A stretch of DNA of 64,000 bases. Source: Desulfobacteraceae bacterium (GTDB taxonomy: Bacteria > Desulfobacterota > Desulfobacteria > Desulfobacterales > Desulfobacteraceae). This document shows, in pieces, positions 34,305 through 43,631 of the stretch. Position numbers and translations under genes: made by a program. Numbering within the stretch: position 1 is the stretch's first letter; every line of letters starts with the position of its first letter. A model generated the notes under the pieces. The model was not told the DNA's origin. It did not search any database and saw only the letters and a program-made list of their open reading frames with translations. The DNA lies in assembly GCA_016743945.1 (NCBI GenBank), contig JADGFI010000017.1, forward strand, positions 45,420 to 109,419, read 5' to 3'.

Positions 34305-35462
34305 CTACCTTTTAAACCATGTTTTTTTCTTTGAACTCTCTGGTTCAATTTCATCTTTCAGGCCAACCTGAAGGCGCTGCTTCATGAGCGTTTTATTCTT
34401 TGCCGCCGAAAGAGCCGTCTCAACACTAATTTTTCCCTCTTTCACAAGTTTTACAAGGCATTGCTCCATGGTTATCATTCCTTCATGCACCCCTGTTTCA
34501 ATGGTTGAATAGATCATATCGTCTTTGCCCTGGCGTATGAGGTTGGAGATTCCCGGTGTGGAAAACATGATCTCCACGGCGGGGATTCTTCCCGTATTTG
34601 AAACATTGGGAATAAGCCTTTGTGAAATTACAGCCTTAAGCGTCGAGGCCAGCTGTTGTCGTATCTGGGCTTGTTCACCTGCCGGGAATGCCCCCACAAG
34701 ACGGTTAAGTGTTGATACACAGTCACGCGAATGGAGGGTTGAAAAAACAAGATGTCCTGTTTCCGCCGCCATGATTGCCGTACCCATGGTTTCAAGATCC
34801 CTCATCTCTCCCACCAGTATGACATCGGGATCAGCCCTTAAAGAATCCCTCAGGGCTTCTGCAAATGAGGGAACATCCGAGTGGAGTTCACGCTGGTTTA
34901 TGATGCTTTGATTATTCTGGTGAACATATTCAATGGGATCTTCTATGGTGATAATATTATGGGCAAAATTTGCATTTATTTCATGTATGATTGTTGCAAG
35001 GGTTGTTGATTTACCCGAACCTGTCACACCGGTTACAAGCACAAGTCCGTCCCTGATATAGGGCAGTCTTGCCAGGCTTTGGGGAAGCCCTAAGCTCTCA
35101 AAGGTCGGAATTCCCGCAGCAAGCATTCTGCATACAACCGAGAGTGATCCCCTCTGGTAATAGGCCGCAATCCTGAATCTTCCCACATCATCAATGCTGA
35201 CTGCAAAATCAACCGACCGTCTGGATTTAAGCACCTGCCTGTATCTGTCTGTAAGAATGTCATCCATCAGGTCTTCAATTTCACTGGATGTGTAAGCCAC
35301 ATGATCTTTAAGGGGTTCAAGTTTGCCCTTGACCCTGTACATGGGGGGCATATTGGCTGTGAGATGAAGGTCTGATGCATCCAGTCTGAAAGTCTCTTCA
35401 AAAAGAGCCGTCATATTATTTATTTTTATCCCCTTGGGCGGGATTAACATACATGTACCCAT
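34305..35462 (-). CDS. PilT/PilU-type ATPase
   Basis: A 385-aa ATPase, second in the locus. It has Walker A GVTGSGKSTTLATI, Asp box TIEDPIEYV, Walker B DPDVILVGEMRD and the retraction-ATPase-like ETGHLVFSTLHSRD and SNLIRQGKDDM. It lacks the MshEN domain and cysteine module of GspE. It is likely a retraction or disassembly motor, which points to a dynamic pilus rather than a pure type II secretion system. The ATG at 35462 has AAAGG upstream; a TTG at 35489 overlapping the secretin stop as TTGA is the alternative start. Confidence 0.9.
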   Translation of the reverse strand: MGTCMLIPPKGIKINNMTALFEETFRLDASDLHLTANMPPMYRVKGKLEPLKDHVAYTSSEIEDLMDDILTDRYRQVLKSRRSVDFAVSIDDVGRFRIAAYYQRGSLSVVCRMLAAGIPTFESLGLPQSLARLPYIRDGLVLVTGVTGSGKSTTLATIIHEINANFAHNIITIEDPIEYVHQNNQSIINQRELHSDVPSFAEALRDSLRADPDVILVGEMRDLETMGTAIMAAETGHLVFSTLHSRDCVSTLNRLVGAFPAGEQAQIRQQLASTLKAVISQRLIPNVSNTGRIPAVEIMFSTPGISNLIRQGKDDMIYSTIETGVHEGMITMEQCLVKLVKEGKISVETALSAAKNKTLMKQRLQVGLKDEIEPESSKKKTWFKR

Positions 35463-35485
35463 TTTTTTTGCCTTTTTGTCATTGA

Positions 35486-37354
35486 TCAATCTGTCAATAA
35501 GCTCTCTTTTTTTTCTTTAATCATTTCATTTGAAGTTTTTCGATTAAGAAAATCAGCGGTTTTTGCCCCGGAGAACCCGGGGTGGGTTATGATATGGGGG
35601 GTAAGAATTACGATGGTCTCGGTTTTTTTCTTTGTGTTCTTTTTATGTTTAAAAAAGAACCCAAGTCCGGGGATATCCCCCAATATCGGTACCTGGGTTT
35701 CATTGTTATCAATGGTTTCCCTTATGATGCCGCCAAGGGCTATTGTCTGACCCGATTTTGTCGTTAAGATGGATTTGATCTCACTTTTACTGATGCCGTC
35801 AAGGGGAAAATTTATTATATTTCCAAAATCATCGGCCAGCCCTATGGATGAATAATTGAGTATGGCCGAAGAAATTTCAGTCTCAATCTCCAGGGTAACG
35901 GTATTGTCCTCATTGATAAATGTGGACATATCTATACTGGTGCCAAGCTCTTCACGCTTTACATCGACAATAAAGGTGTTAATGGTCTGTCCGCTGTCCC
36001 CGATGGTGATGGTTTCCTTTTTTACGTCATCTCTTAGGGGAACCTCTTCACCCACAAAAAAATCAACAGTGCTGTTGTTGGCGCACATGAGAAAGGGTGA
36101 GGAGATGGTATTTGCCCGGCCTTCACTTTCAAACAGAGCAACCCTTGCCCGAATATTATTGGAGCTATACACGGCTCCAAGGGTTGATGCGGACATAGCT
36201 GCGCCTTCAAGAAGATTTAAACCGCCGCCTTTAGGTATGGTTTCTGGTGGATAATTTCTGTTTTCCACACTTTGACCGAAATCACCATATTCAAGCTTAA
36301 AAAAACTTTCAAAATCATCTCCCAGGGTGATCTGGAGTATTTTAACCTCGAGAAGCACCTGGCTTGTGGGAGTATCAAGGGTTTCAATGATCTTTGCCAT
36401 TTCATTGAGGAGCCCTGCATCCAGGGATCTTACAATAATACAATTATTTCTTTTAAATACCGTAAGTACGGCAAGAAGGGGTTTATGGCCGGTTTTTGAT
36501 CGTACCCGGGATTTTGCGGCCTTTTTTTTATTGGGCTCACCCTCCCCTTTATCTGCACTGGGGGCCGGCTTCTCTGTTTGAGATATAATATTATTCATAA
36601 AAATGATTCTCTGGGAAGATTCGTTGTCCAGTTCCGGACCATCATATTCCCCCGTTAAACTGATATCCTCTTCCGGATCCACATGTCCGTAAATTTTTTC
36701 ATCTTCGATTGCCGAAAGATAGACCTCCTCCCCCATTAAAGATTGTATGATCTTCGCCATATCCGCCGCATTTGTATATTTTATATAAAAGGCCCGGGTA
36801 TGCTCGCTCTGGCGAATCTCAATATCTTTGACATATTCCTGCCTTGTCATAAGGGTGATAATGTTATTGCCTTCCCTGTACCACAGGTTGTTAAGGCGGC
36901 AGATGGTTTCAAGGGCCGTTCTCAGGTCAATATTCTGCATGAAAATATTGATTTTTTGATTTTCCACACGCTTTGTGGGAACAACATTATAACCGCAAAG
37001 TTCGGTGAGCAGCTCAGCGATTTGCCTTACCGGCACATCCTTGAGAATAAGGGATCTTATCTTTTCCGACATACCCCTAAAACCCGGCGCATCTTCTGCC
37101 GTAATCATTTTTTTTGCATCCGCCTCATCCACGATATCCCCCTTGATGATTTTTACAATGGGTGTTTCCCCTTCCGGATAAAGATCTTTTAAGCTAGGGT
37201 TTTTTGTTTCAATACCGTCAATTGCCAATCGGGTTTTAAAGGGATTCTCATTTCCAAAATAAAATTTGGTTTTTTGGGCACAACCCGTCATGATCATTAT
37301 CATTGTTGTCAGCAGGACCAATATCATCAGGTGTAAAGATCTAAATATATTCAT
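35486..37354 (-). CDS. gspD: Secretin (GspD/PilQ-type) lipoprotein
   Basis: A 622-aa outer-membrane secretin. It has a lipobox IMTGC (Cys25), a pseudopilot/STN-like and N-domain region (residues 90-340) with RQIAELLTELCGYNVV and FYIKYTNAADMAKIIQSLM, then the secretin barrel domain with VPILGDIPGLGFFF and ETIVILTPHII. A low-complexity insert (EKPAPSADKGEGEPNKKKAAK) breaks the N-domain region. Its start overlaps the stop of the PilP-like gene (ATGA). It forms the exit pore for pilus or secreted protein. Confidence 0.95.
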   Translation of the reverse strand: MNIFRSLHLMILVLLTTMIMIMTGCAQKTKFYFGNENPFKTRLAIDGIETKNPSLKDLYPEGETPIVKIIKGDIVDEADAKKMITAEDAPGFRGMSEKIRSLILKDVPVRQIAELLTELCGYNVVPTKRVENQKINIFMQNIDLRTALETICRLNNLWYREGNNIITLMTRQEYVKDIEIRQSEHTRAFYIKYTNAADMAKIIQSLMGEEVYLSAIEDEKIYGHVDPEEDISLTGEYDGPELDNESSQRIIFMNNIISQTEKPAPSADKGEGEPNKKKAAKSRVRSKTGHKPLLAVLTVFKRNNCIIVRSLDAGLLNEMAKIIETLDTPTSQVLLEVKILQITLGDDFESFFKLEYGDFGQSVENRNYPPETIPKGGGLNLLEGAAMSASTLGAVYSSNNIRARVALFESEGRANTISSPFLMCANNSTVDFFVGEEVPLRDDVKKETITIGDSGQTINTFIVDVKREELGTSIDMSTFINEDNTVTLEIETEISSAILNYSSIGLADDFGNIINFPLDGISKSEIKSILTTKSGQTIALGGIIRETIDNNETQVPILGDIPGLGFFFKHKKNTKKKTETIVILTPHIITHPGFSGAKTADFLNRKTSNEMIKEKKESLLTD

Positions 37355-37752
37355 CTTGCTTCAACCTCGTATGATCTACCGTTTTTCCCCTTGAGTACAA
37401 TGCCCTTGTTTTTTATTTTATTGAGTGTGAATTCGTGAAGGATGCCGTTACTTTTGATACGTATTCTGTCATTGACCGAATAGACAGAGGCGCCTTGGGT
37501 GGTCACCCCATTTAAGGCGGGTGTTGCACCATTGTCTGAGCCCCCGGTGGTGTGTAAAATTACCTTGCCGTCTTTTTCCGTGGTGATAATGCCGATGATC
37601 CTGCATTGCTTTTGGGCTTTTTTATAATCATGCATGTCCCTGGCATTGACCGGCTCCTCAAAGGGACTGCGCTCAGCTGAATATGAAATCCCCGACTGAA
37701 CAGTCATTAAAAGGATTAAAACTAATATGATTTTTTTGGCGATATTTTTCAT
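37351..37752 (-). CDS. PilP/GspC-like periplasmic protein
   Basis: A 133-aa protein from the ATG at 37752, which begins a signal/anchor sequence (MKNIAKKIILVLILLMTVQSG). The mature part has SPFEEP, CRIIGIITTEKDG and DRIRIKSNGILHEFTLNKI, the small beta-domain typical of PilP/GspC that links the inner-membrane complex to the secretin. GAGG is 15 nt upstream, which is long. It lies between PilO-like and secretin genes, the normal position of PilP. Confidence 0.75.
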   Translation of the reverse strand: MKNIAKKIILVLILLMTVQSGISYSAERSPFEEPVNARDMHDYKKAQKQCRIIGIITTEKDGKVILHTTGGSDNGATPALNGVTTQGASVYSVNDRIRIKSNGILHEFTLNKIKNKGIVLKGKNGRSYEVEAR

Positions 37753-37836
37753 CTTGTGTGTTTTTTGCCTCTTTATTTTTGGGGTGATCAATTTTATCAA
37801 TTTGGAAAGCCCTTGGTACACTCCCAAAATCTTTGG

Positions 37837-38376
37837 TTAAATTTTCAATGTAAATTTTATATTGATGCCCCTTTTTTCACCCGAATTTTCAAGAACCAGA
37901 TTTCTGATATCCACAGCATCATCAAGGTCCCTTATTTCTTCCATAAAGGCGATAAAACTTGCAAATGAGCCGGAAAGATCCATTTTAAACGGGGCCCACC
38001 TGAAATAACGGCCATCTATTCCCTGTTGTGGGACTATTAAATTAACATCGAGTCTGTTTGACTCAATGATTCGGTTTATTTGACTTAAAAGTTCGGTGAT
38101 TTCATCGGGGTTGCCTGTTTTGACTGAAAGAGTGCCGCTCTCCTTTCGAAGATCTTTAAGAATCTTTTGATTTTTCTCGATGGTCTTTTTCACTTTAAAA
38201 AGCGGGGGTATGTCCTTTACCAGGTTCAGCTCCTTGACAATCTTGTTTCGTTTTATAAGCGTGGTCTTGAGCACCTTGGTCTGGGGATCGTACATGTATT
38301 TCATATAAAAAAAGGTGCAGGCAATGATCAGGGCCGCCGCCAACCCGAATTTTTCAAGATTGGTCATGGTTTTCAT
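37837..38376 (-). CDS. PilO-like inner-membrane alignment protein
   Basis: A 179-aa bitopic protein: short cytoplasmic end, TM helix (about residues 8-30), coiled coil, then a ferredoxin-like domain (ITELLSQINRIIESNRLDV...FKMDLSGSFASFIAFMEEIRDL) as in PilO/GspM. It overlaps the PilM/N gene by 4 nt (ATGA). It should form heterodimers with the PilN-like part of that protein. Confidence 0.82.
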   Translation of the reverse strand: MKTMTNLEKFGLAAALIIACTFFYMKYMYDPQTKVLKTTLIKRNKIVKELNLVKDIPPLFKVKKTIEKNQKILKDLRKESGTLSVKTGNPDEITELLSQINRIIESNRLDVNLIVPQQGIDGRYFRWAPFKMDLSGSFASFIAFMEEIRDLDDAVDIRNLVLENSGEKRGINIKFTLKI

Positions 38377-39893
38377 TTATTTCTATCCTGTGTTCCAAAG
38401 GTCTCTATTGACATTTCAAAATATAATTTTTCCCCTTGATCCACTTTTTTCAGTTCTTTTATCACGGCAGAGTCACACCACCAATACCGTTGAAGAGAGG
38501 TGGCAAACTCTCCTATGGGATTAAGATCATAGGATCTTCCCTTTATCAGAAAAACGTTTATTTTGTCTTCGTTTTGACAAATTGAATCCAGGACAACTTC
38601 GCAGGGAAGATCAGAGGCAAATGTAGTAAAGTATGTGATCAGATCAATCAGGGTTTTATCAGACTCTTTTTTGACAAACCTTATTTTATTTTTGGTGTTT
38701 TTGATATCCTTATTGATTTTGTCACTTTCTTCTATCAATATTTTATATTTCTGGATTTTTGCTTTGTTTTCTTTCAGCTCAACGGAATATCTTTTTATTT
38801 CAGCCTTGAATTGTCTTTCCTGATATTTCATATATTGATTATGCCCTAGAAGACCTATGGCAATCATTCCTGTGGCGGCAAGGGGCATGATATAAGCATT
38901 TTTCTTTATCCTTATATAAAGCGGGTCAAGATCATCAATTCCAACATTTTTAAATGACGTGTCTTTAAGCTCTCTTATTCCGGCCCCTGCCGCCGTGCCA
39001 AAGGCAGCATCGGCTGGGTCGGGATCCTTTGACGTCACCTGTGATGTTTTTGAGATTAACAGGGGCGTGACACCGCTTGCTGCAAATCGGTTCACATATT
39101 CTATTATTTCAGGAACAGCGACCCCCAGGCCTGTTAAAATAACAGATTCGTGTTCCGGGGCCTGGGAAAAAGTAAACCTGAGACTCTCTTCAAGATCCCT
39201 TGACTCACCCTCGTTCTCAAGGTGTGTTTTTATGGAATCAAGGCTGAAATTAAGGGTGTTGATCTGATCCGGGTGTTTTCCCCTTAAAATTGCAAAGTTG
39301 GAATAATCCTGCCCTATTTCAAGAATGGCCCGGGGGGTAGGAAGATCTTTGAGTAAAAGAGGCATATAAAACGAAACCTCCGGGGGGTATATCCTGACAA
39401 GTTTTAATCCTGCGGCCCTGAAACGTTCCTTTATGGCAACATAAACATTTCTCTCGATGGCAGAGATATTGACCAAAATTTCATCGGTTTCATCCTCATA
39501 CACGATTTCACCGGGTTTTGCCCTGGGCTTTTTTTCCTTTTCAACACCCACAAGGGCGTTATTGCCGGTAATCCCCGTATAGGGCTCTATTTCCCATTTG
39601 GCAGCCTCTGAAAGCTGATACAGGTTCATGCCCGAAACCTTTTTTTTATCCATATAAAGCTCACAGGCCCTGGCAAGAGCCGTGACATACACGGCCTTGC
39701 CCCTCGTGTACTCAAGCTTTTGAGCCAGCTTTTTCATGGTTTCAACATCGGGAAGGTCTTCATCCGAAGAGGGTCTTTTAAGACTTGTAAAATCCACAAC
39801 GCAGATTTTTTTGCCCCTGCGCTCAAGCAGCACGGCCCTGATAATGTCACCTGCAACCTCTATGGCAAGAATTCTTTGTTTTTGAAAAATCAT
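38373..39893 (-). CDS. PilM-PilN-like fusion (GspL-type)
   Basis: A 506-aa protein combining an actin-like cytoplasmic domain (residues 1-310: ILAIEVAGDIIRAVLLE, AILEIGQDYSNFAILR, VILTGLGVAVPEIIEYV) with a TM helix (about 333-352) and a coiled coil plus small periplasmic domain like PilN. In most pilus systems these are two genes; GspL has a comparable fused form. It joins the cytoplasmic ATPase to the PilO/PilP assembly. Gene order M/N-O-P-secretin is kept. Confidence 0.88.
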   Translation of the reverse strand: MIFQKQRILAIEVAGDIIRAVLLERRGKKICVVDFTSLKRPSSDEDLPDVETMKKLAQKLEYTRGKAVYVTALARACELYMDKKKVSGMNLYQLSEAAKWEIEPYTGITGNNALVGVEKEKKPRAKPGEIVYEDETDEILVNISAIERNVYVAIKERFRAAGLKLVRIYPPEVSFYMPLLLKDLPTPRAILEIGQDYSNFAILRGKHPDQINTLNFSLDSIKTHLENEGESRDLEESLRFTFSQAPEHESVILTGLGVAVPEIIEYVNRFAASGVTPLLISKTSQVTSKDPDPADAAFGTAAGAGIRELKDTSFKNVGIDDLDPLYIRIKKNAYIMPLAATGMIAIGLLGHNQYMKYQERQFKAEIKRYSVELKENKAKIQKYKILIEESDKINKDIKNTKNKIRFVKKESDKTLIDLITYFTTFASDLPCEVVLDSICQNEDKINVFLIKGRSYDLNPIGEFATSLQRYWWCDSAVIKELKKVDQGEKLYFEMSIETFGTQDRNK

Positions 39894-39911
39894 ATTATTT
39901 TAGGATGGTAT

Positions 39912-41927
39912 TCAAGGCGCCGGAATAAAATCACTGGAATTTACCTTTATCTGCGGAACCTGACTGGTTCCGGGCGCGGCCGTTATATTAAAGATGACTG
40001 CCTTGAAATTTTCTCCTGTATCAATCTGATTATTTGTGTTTGTATCATTCCAGAACACTAAATACCTGGCCCCCGTATGAATTTTGCCTGTTGTTATATC
40101 ATTATATTCAAAGGCCGGGGTTCCCACATCTCCTGTTGACCAGTCATCCAATGCAGCGTCACCATCTTCATCCGTCAAGGGGGCAAAAGAGACAAGGGTT
40201 TGCGAACCCAGGTCTCCTTCACCCCTGAAAAGTCTTGCCTTTGTTGTGCCTGCCGCGGCATTGAGTACAATAATTTTTTCCACACCAATATATCCAGGGC
40301 TGTACTCATAAGCGTTAATGAGGGTATATATATTATCCATATTTTCAGGCAAACCCGGATCATATGTTGTAACATCAACAACCTGTGTAAAGTTCATGGG
40401 TTCTGTCTTATCAGGATTAAGTGTTCCGAAATCAAATTTTGCGTCCTCCCCCCTTGACAGTACAAGCAGCGCCTTATGGGCAGTGTCCATAAAGAAAAGA
40501 ACCTCTCTTTCCCAGGGATCTATTATTATTTCATTCTCTTTTTCTCCATGGGGGGGAAAAAAATAGTTTGTGCGCCAGCCTGTTCCCCAAAGGCTTGCGG
40601 CAATGTTGTCACCGACCTGGGCGTTTGGCTTATCTGTCCATAATCCCCTGGGTTGTCCCTTTGTGTAGGGGGCTCCGTCTTCATTATCCCACTGGTCTGC
40701 TCCGCCGCCCGTCTCCCACCTGAAAAGATGGGGCAGTCTTTGCATATCCCCTGTAAACCCGTAATTGCTTTTATGGGGGGACTCACCCGTCAGGGCTTTT
40801 CTTATATTTTTAACAAGAACCTGGCTCTCCTGCTCTTTTCTTATTTTTTCCTCCAGAAAAATGGCCTCAAATTCATGGGAAAAGATTTTCATCACAAGAT
40901 TGTCTTTGTTCTGTTCGGTATCCGGGGCATACGCTTGGGCCATGGTATTACTCGAATCAACAGTCCATACCCGGCTGTTACAACTGCCCTTTGTCGGATA
41001 TTTCCCCTCATAATCAGGGCCTTCGGATATTATCCAGAATATCTGAGAACCGGGCCTGTCCATGTCTGCGGTTATAAAAAATTTGAAAGAGCGTTCCCAG
41101 CCGTCTGTCAGCCGTCCGTTGTTTTTAAGGCACCTGAATTTTTCCTTTTCATCATAGAACTCTCCAAGTTCATGGTTGGTCGGGGCATAATCCCCGTCCT
41201 CCCAGGCTTCCCAGGCTGATGCATCTATCCATACAGGGGCAAGCAGACGGTAATCATCGTCTGATTTGGCGTAATGGGCCCCGGCTTTTAGATTTTTATC
41301 CACGGGAGAAAGTATATAGGGTCCCTTCCAGGCCTCGTTTTCAATCTCGCCAGGGGCGGGGTGGCCGGGAAGGTCAAATGACAGATCTTCGGTAAATCTT
41401 GTCCATAATCCCCTTGGCTGCCCCTCGTTTTCGGTCTCAAGCCCGCCGATATGGTCTATATTGTTTACGCTCTCATCAAAAAGTTTTCTATAAGGCCTGT
41501 TCCATTTCCAGCGTTTATTGTTAAACCTGCCTGCGGGTCTGAAAAAGACCAGGTCAGGATCAAGGGTATAGGATGGTCCCTGGCCCAGGCCGGCAGCCGG
41601 ATTTGGAGGCGTTCCATCCCAGGCGTTTCCGGCAAAATCAGGTCTTATTTCAGCCCTGGGTTCCCAGAGATCCGGAAACTTTTTCATATCACCCACATAC
41701 CCGCCGATCATTCTTCTGCCTGTTTCATTATATTGATCCTGGGGACCGATGATTGCCCTTCTTATTATTTCCATCCTGGCAATGGTTCTTTTTCTTCTTT
41801 CGTTATCATCTAAAAGGCCCATGGCAGGCCAGGCCATGGCCGCTATCAATCCCATAATTGAAAGAACAACCATAACCTCAAGGAGGGTAAAGCCAATGTC
41901 TGAATTTTTGTTGTTCAATCTATTCAT
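39912..41927 (-). CDS. Large prepilin-like protein with duplicated GspG-type ectodomain
   Basis: A 671-aa protein, far longer than usual pseudopilins (~140-200 aa). The N-terminus NNKNSDIGFTLLEVMVVLSI is a class III prepilin signal with cleavage after G12, glutamate at +5 and a hydrophobic helix. The ectodomain contains two related units. Unit 1 has GGYVGDMKKFPDLWEP, GQPRGLWT and FFITADMDRPGSQ..WIISEGPD (residues ~75-305). Unit 2 has GFTGDMQRLPHLFRW, GQPRGLWT and WEREVLFFMDTA..LLVLSRGED (~390-495). A further ~170 C-terminal residues follow. It may be a tip or minor pilin with a large head. Confidence 0.88.
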   Translation of the reverse strand: MNRLNNKNSDIGFTLLEVMVVLSIMGLIAAMAWPAMGLLDDNERRKRTIARMEIIRRAIIGPQDQYNETGRRMIGGYVGDMKKFPDLWEPRAEIRPDFAGNAWDGTPPNPAAGLGQGPSYTLDPDLVFFRPAGRFNNKRWKWNRPYRKLFDESVNNIDHIGGLETENEGQPRGLWTRFTEDLSFDLPGHPAPGEIENEAWKGPYILSPVDKNLKAGAHYAKSDDDYRLLAPVWIDASAWEAWEDGDYAPTNHELGEFYDEKEKFRCLKNNGRLTDGWERSFKFFITADMDRPGSQIFWIISEGPDYEGKYPTKGSCNSRVWTVDSSNTMAQAYAPDTEQNKDNLVMKIFSHEFEAIFLEEKIRKEQESQVLVKNIRKALTGESPHKSNYGFTGDMQRLPHLFRWETGGGADQWDNEDGAPYTKGQPRGLWTDKPNAQVGDNIAASLWGTGWRTNYFFPPHGEKENEIIIDPWEREVLFFMDTAHKALLVLSRGEDAKFDFGTLNPDKTEPMNFTQVVDVTTYDPGLPENMDNIYTLINAYEYSPGYIGVEKIIVLNAAAGTTKARLFRGEGDLGSQTLVSFAPLTDEDGDAALDDWSTGDVGTPAFEYNDITTGKIHTGARYLVFWNDTNTNNQIDTGENFKAVIFNITAAPGTSQVPQIKVNSSDFIPAP

Positions 41928-41938
41928 CCAATCTGTTA

Positions 41939-42316
41939 TTAGAGCCGAACCTTTTCAAATACATTCTGATTGACGATTTCCTTTCCGCAGAACTGACATT
42001 TCAGCTGGGAAGAATGCACTTTGTTGCCGCAATTTTGGCATGTCACGGGACCTGCGTCGGGCTTAAATTTTCCATCTAACTTTCCATCCATAAGGTCAAT
42101 TTTGCGTACTGTTTTTATCAGATCATCTTCTGTTAAATCAGTGTGCTGCTCGATAAGTTTCCACATTGCCCTTACAATCAAGGTCAGTCTTTCAACGGAT
42201 TCAAGGGATGCTAGCGCCTTACGTCCTGCTTTGTCAGCCTTGTAATTTGCCCTGTTCGCATCGGTCTGGACCGTATGTATTTTTAGATTCTGATTAAGAT
42301 CCCACAAAAAGCCCAT
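41939..42316 (-). CDS. Small protein with C-terminal zinc ribbon
   Basis: A 125-aa soluble protein. Its N-terminal two thirds are helical (ANYKADKAGRKALASLESVERLTLIV) and its end is a zinc ribbon with two CxxC pairs (CQNCGNK...CQFCGKE). The function is unknown. It lies in the prepilin run, 11 nt upstream of the large prepilin gene. Only 2 nt separate its ATG from the stop of a prepilin relic. Confidence 0.7.
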   Translation of the reverse strand: MGFLWDLNQNLKIHTVQTDANRANYKADKAGRKALASLESVERLTLIVRAMWKLIEQHTDLTEDDLIKTVRKIDLMDGKLDGKFKPDAGPVTCQNCGNKVHSSQLKCQFCGKEIVNQNVFEKVRL

Positions 42317-42318
42317 GA

Positions 42319-42390
42319 TTAAATCCCCATATCCCCGTCATTGTCAAAATCAATTCCCCAGTACCCGTCTTTGCTTGAGGACAGGAAGTG
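42319..42390 (-). pseudogene. C-terminal relic of a third tandem prepilin
   Basis: On the - strand the frame reads ...HFLSSSKDGYWGIDFDNDGDMGI then TAA. This matches the C-terminal style of the two neighbouring prepilins (EFWGVDFAPTAGDG... and ELWGIDLMNSNS...). There is no upstream remainder: the preceding sequence is a hairpin just behind the prepilin gene at 42451. This suggests that a third tandem prepilin gene was lost by deletion. Confidence 0.6.
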
Positions 42391-42393
42391 ATA

Positions 42394-42421
42394 ATGCGGG
42401 GAGGCTATCTCCTCCCCGCAT
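42394..42421. repeat. 11-bp perfect hairpin after prepilin gene
   Basis: ATGCGGGGAGG (42394-42404) and CCTCCCCGCAT (42411-42421) with a 6-nt loop, just downstream of the prepilin stop. No T-run, so it is a weak terminator or an mRNA-end stabiliser separating the highly expressed pilin from downstream genes. Confidence 0.6.
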
Positions 42422-42450
42422 GCTAAAAGATTAACTGATTAAAATATTAA

Positions 42451-43551
42451 CTATATTGTACCCGCTGTAGGTTTACCGTCACCTGCTGTAGGAGCAAAGT
42501 CAACACCCCAGAATTCACCGTCATCTTCAGGATACGCGTGTCCTTCGGGGCACTGGGTGGCAAACTGCCATTTTTCCTGGGCATCGGTAATGGTGAACTG
42601 ACGATAACGATAACCATCATCATTGGCTACATAATCGTAAGCAGCAGTGGGTGCATTATCATCGTAGGATATGGCGCTGAGCTGAACACCCTCTGTGGTA
42701 GTGTCGCCGTCCATGGGAGTAAACACAGCGCCAACAGTTGAATCGCTCATCCTTGCAGCAGTAGCTTCCAGTCTTGGAAGAACAAGGTTGTAGTCATTGT
42801 AGGTGCAGTTGTCTGTATTCTGAATTCCGCCGGGGCAATGTGCTGCATTGGAGATTACGCCGCTTGTAACCAGAGAGCATTCAGGACCCATGCCAAGGAC
42901 AATACGTCCAAACCAATCAGCTTCACCCCATCCGCGTCCTTTTGTGGAAACAACAAAGTTAGCATCAGCAACACCGCAACCAACCATGGTAACACCCAGG
43001 TTTTCTTCAACTGTAACATCTTCCATGACAGGTGCGCGATTTGCTTCTATAACAAGAGTATTTGGAACATCATTAATAGCTTCATCGCCGGTGAAAGCAT
43101 CACCTGCATCGTTTTGACCGCTGTAGTCGTTCAGGTTAAAAACCTTTACAATTCCCATACTTTTAAGTTCTTTTGCTTCATCTTCATCAAGAACGTGAAT
43201 ATAGAAGTGGTTTCTTTCATAAATTTCAGCAGCAAGAACTTCCGCACCATTGTCAGGATCCTGATCTGAAGTCATGGGTACCTGGTATTTGGCTACAGTA
43301 CCTGCAGCAATTGCGGTATCTTCAGCAACAAGGTTGGTCAGCTTGTTGGGGAACCGATTTGTCTGCTCAAAGTATGAGGACATATAGGTCACCATCCTGT
43401 TCTGATTGGTATCGCACACCGTATCCACTGCACCGCCGGAGATACCAGCAAGTCTCGGAGCGACCATTGCGATGAGAAAGCCCATGATGGTAAGGACTAC
43501 GAGGATTTCAAGCAAAGTAAAACCTTGTTCGTTCTTAAACATTTTTTTCAT
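42451..43551 (-). CDS. Prepilin-like protein (major pilin/pseudopilin candidate), riboswitch-controlled
   Basis: A 366-aa protein from the ATG at 43551 (GGAG upstream). It has a short basic leader and the prepilin signal NEQGFTLLEILVVLTIMGFLIAMVAPRL with Glu at +5. A long, acidic, aspartate-rich ectodomain follows and ends WGVDFAPTAGDG. The N-terminal ~55 residues are nearly the same as those of the neighbour at 43850-45034, so the two are tandem paralogues with diverged heads. A c-di-GMP-I riboswitch lies in its leader, so synthesis should respond to c-di-GMP. Confidence 0.88.
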   Translation of the reverse strand: MKKMFKNEQGFTLLEILVVLTIMGFLIAMVAPRLAGISGGAVDTVCDTNQNRMVTYMSSYFEQTNRFPNKLTNLVAEDTAIAAGTVAKYQVPMTSDQDPDNGAEVLAAEIYERNHFYIHVLDEDEAKELKSMGIVKVFNLNDYSGQNDAGDAFTGDEAINDVPNTLVIEANRAPVMEDVTVEENLGVTMVGCGVADANFVVSTKGRGWGEADWFGRIVLGMGPECSLVTSGVISNAAHCPGGIQNTDNCTYNDYNLVLPRLEATAARMSDSTVGAVFTPMDGDTTTEGVQLSAISYDDNAPTAAYDYVANDDGYRYRQFTITDAQEKWQFATQCPEGHAYPEDDGEFWGVDFAPTAGDGKPTAGTI

Positions 43552-43631
43552 TTTAAAATTAAAACTCCATATAAATTGTATTTTGTGTCTGCAACCCACC
43601 CTGAGGGTCTGCATTCATCGGAATAAATTTT

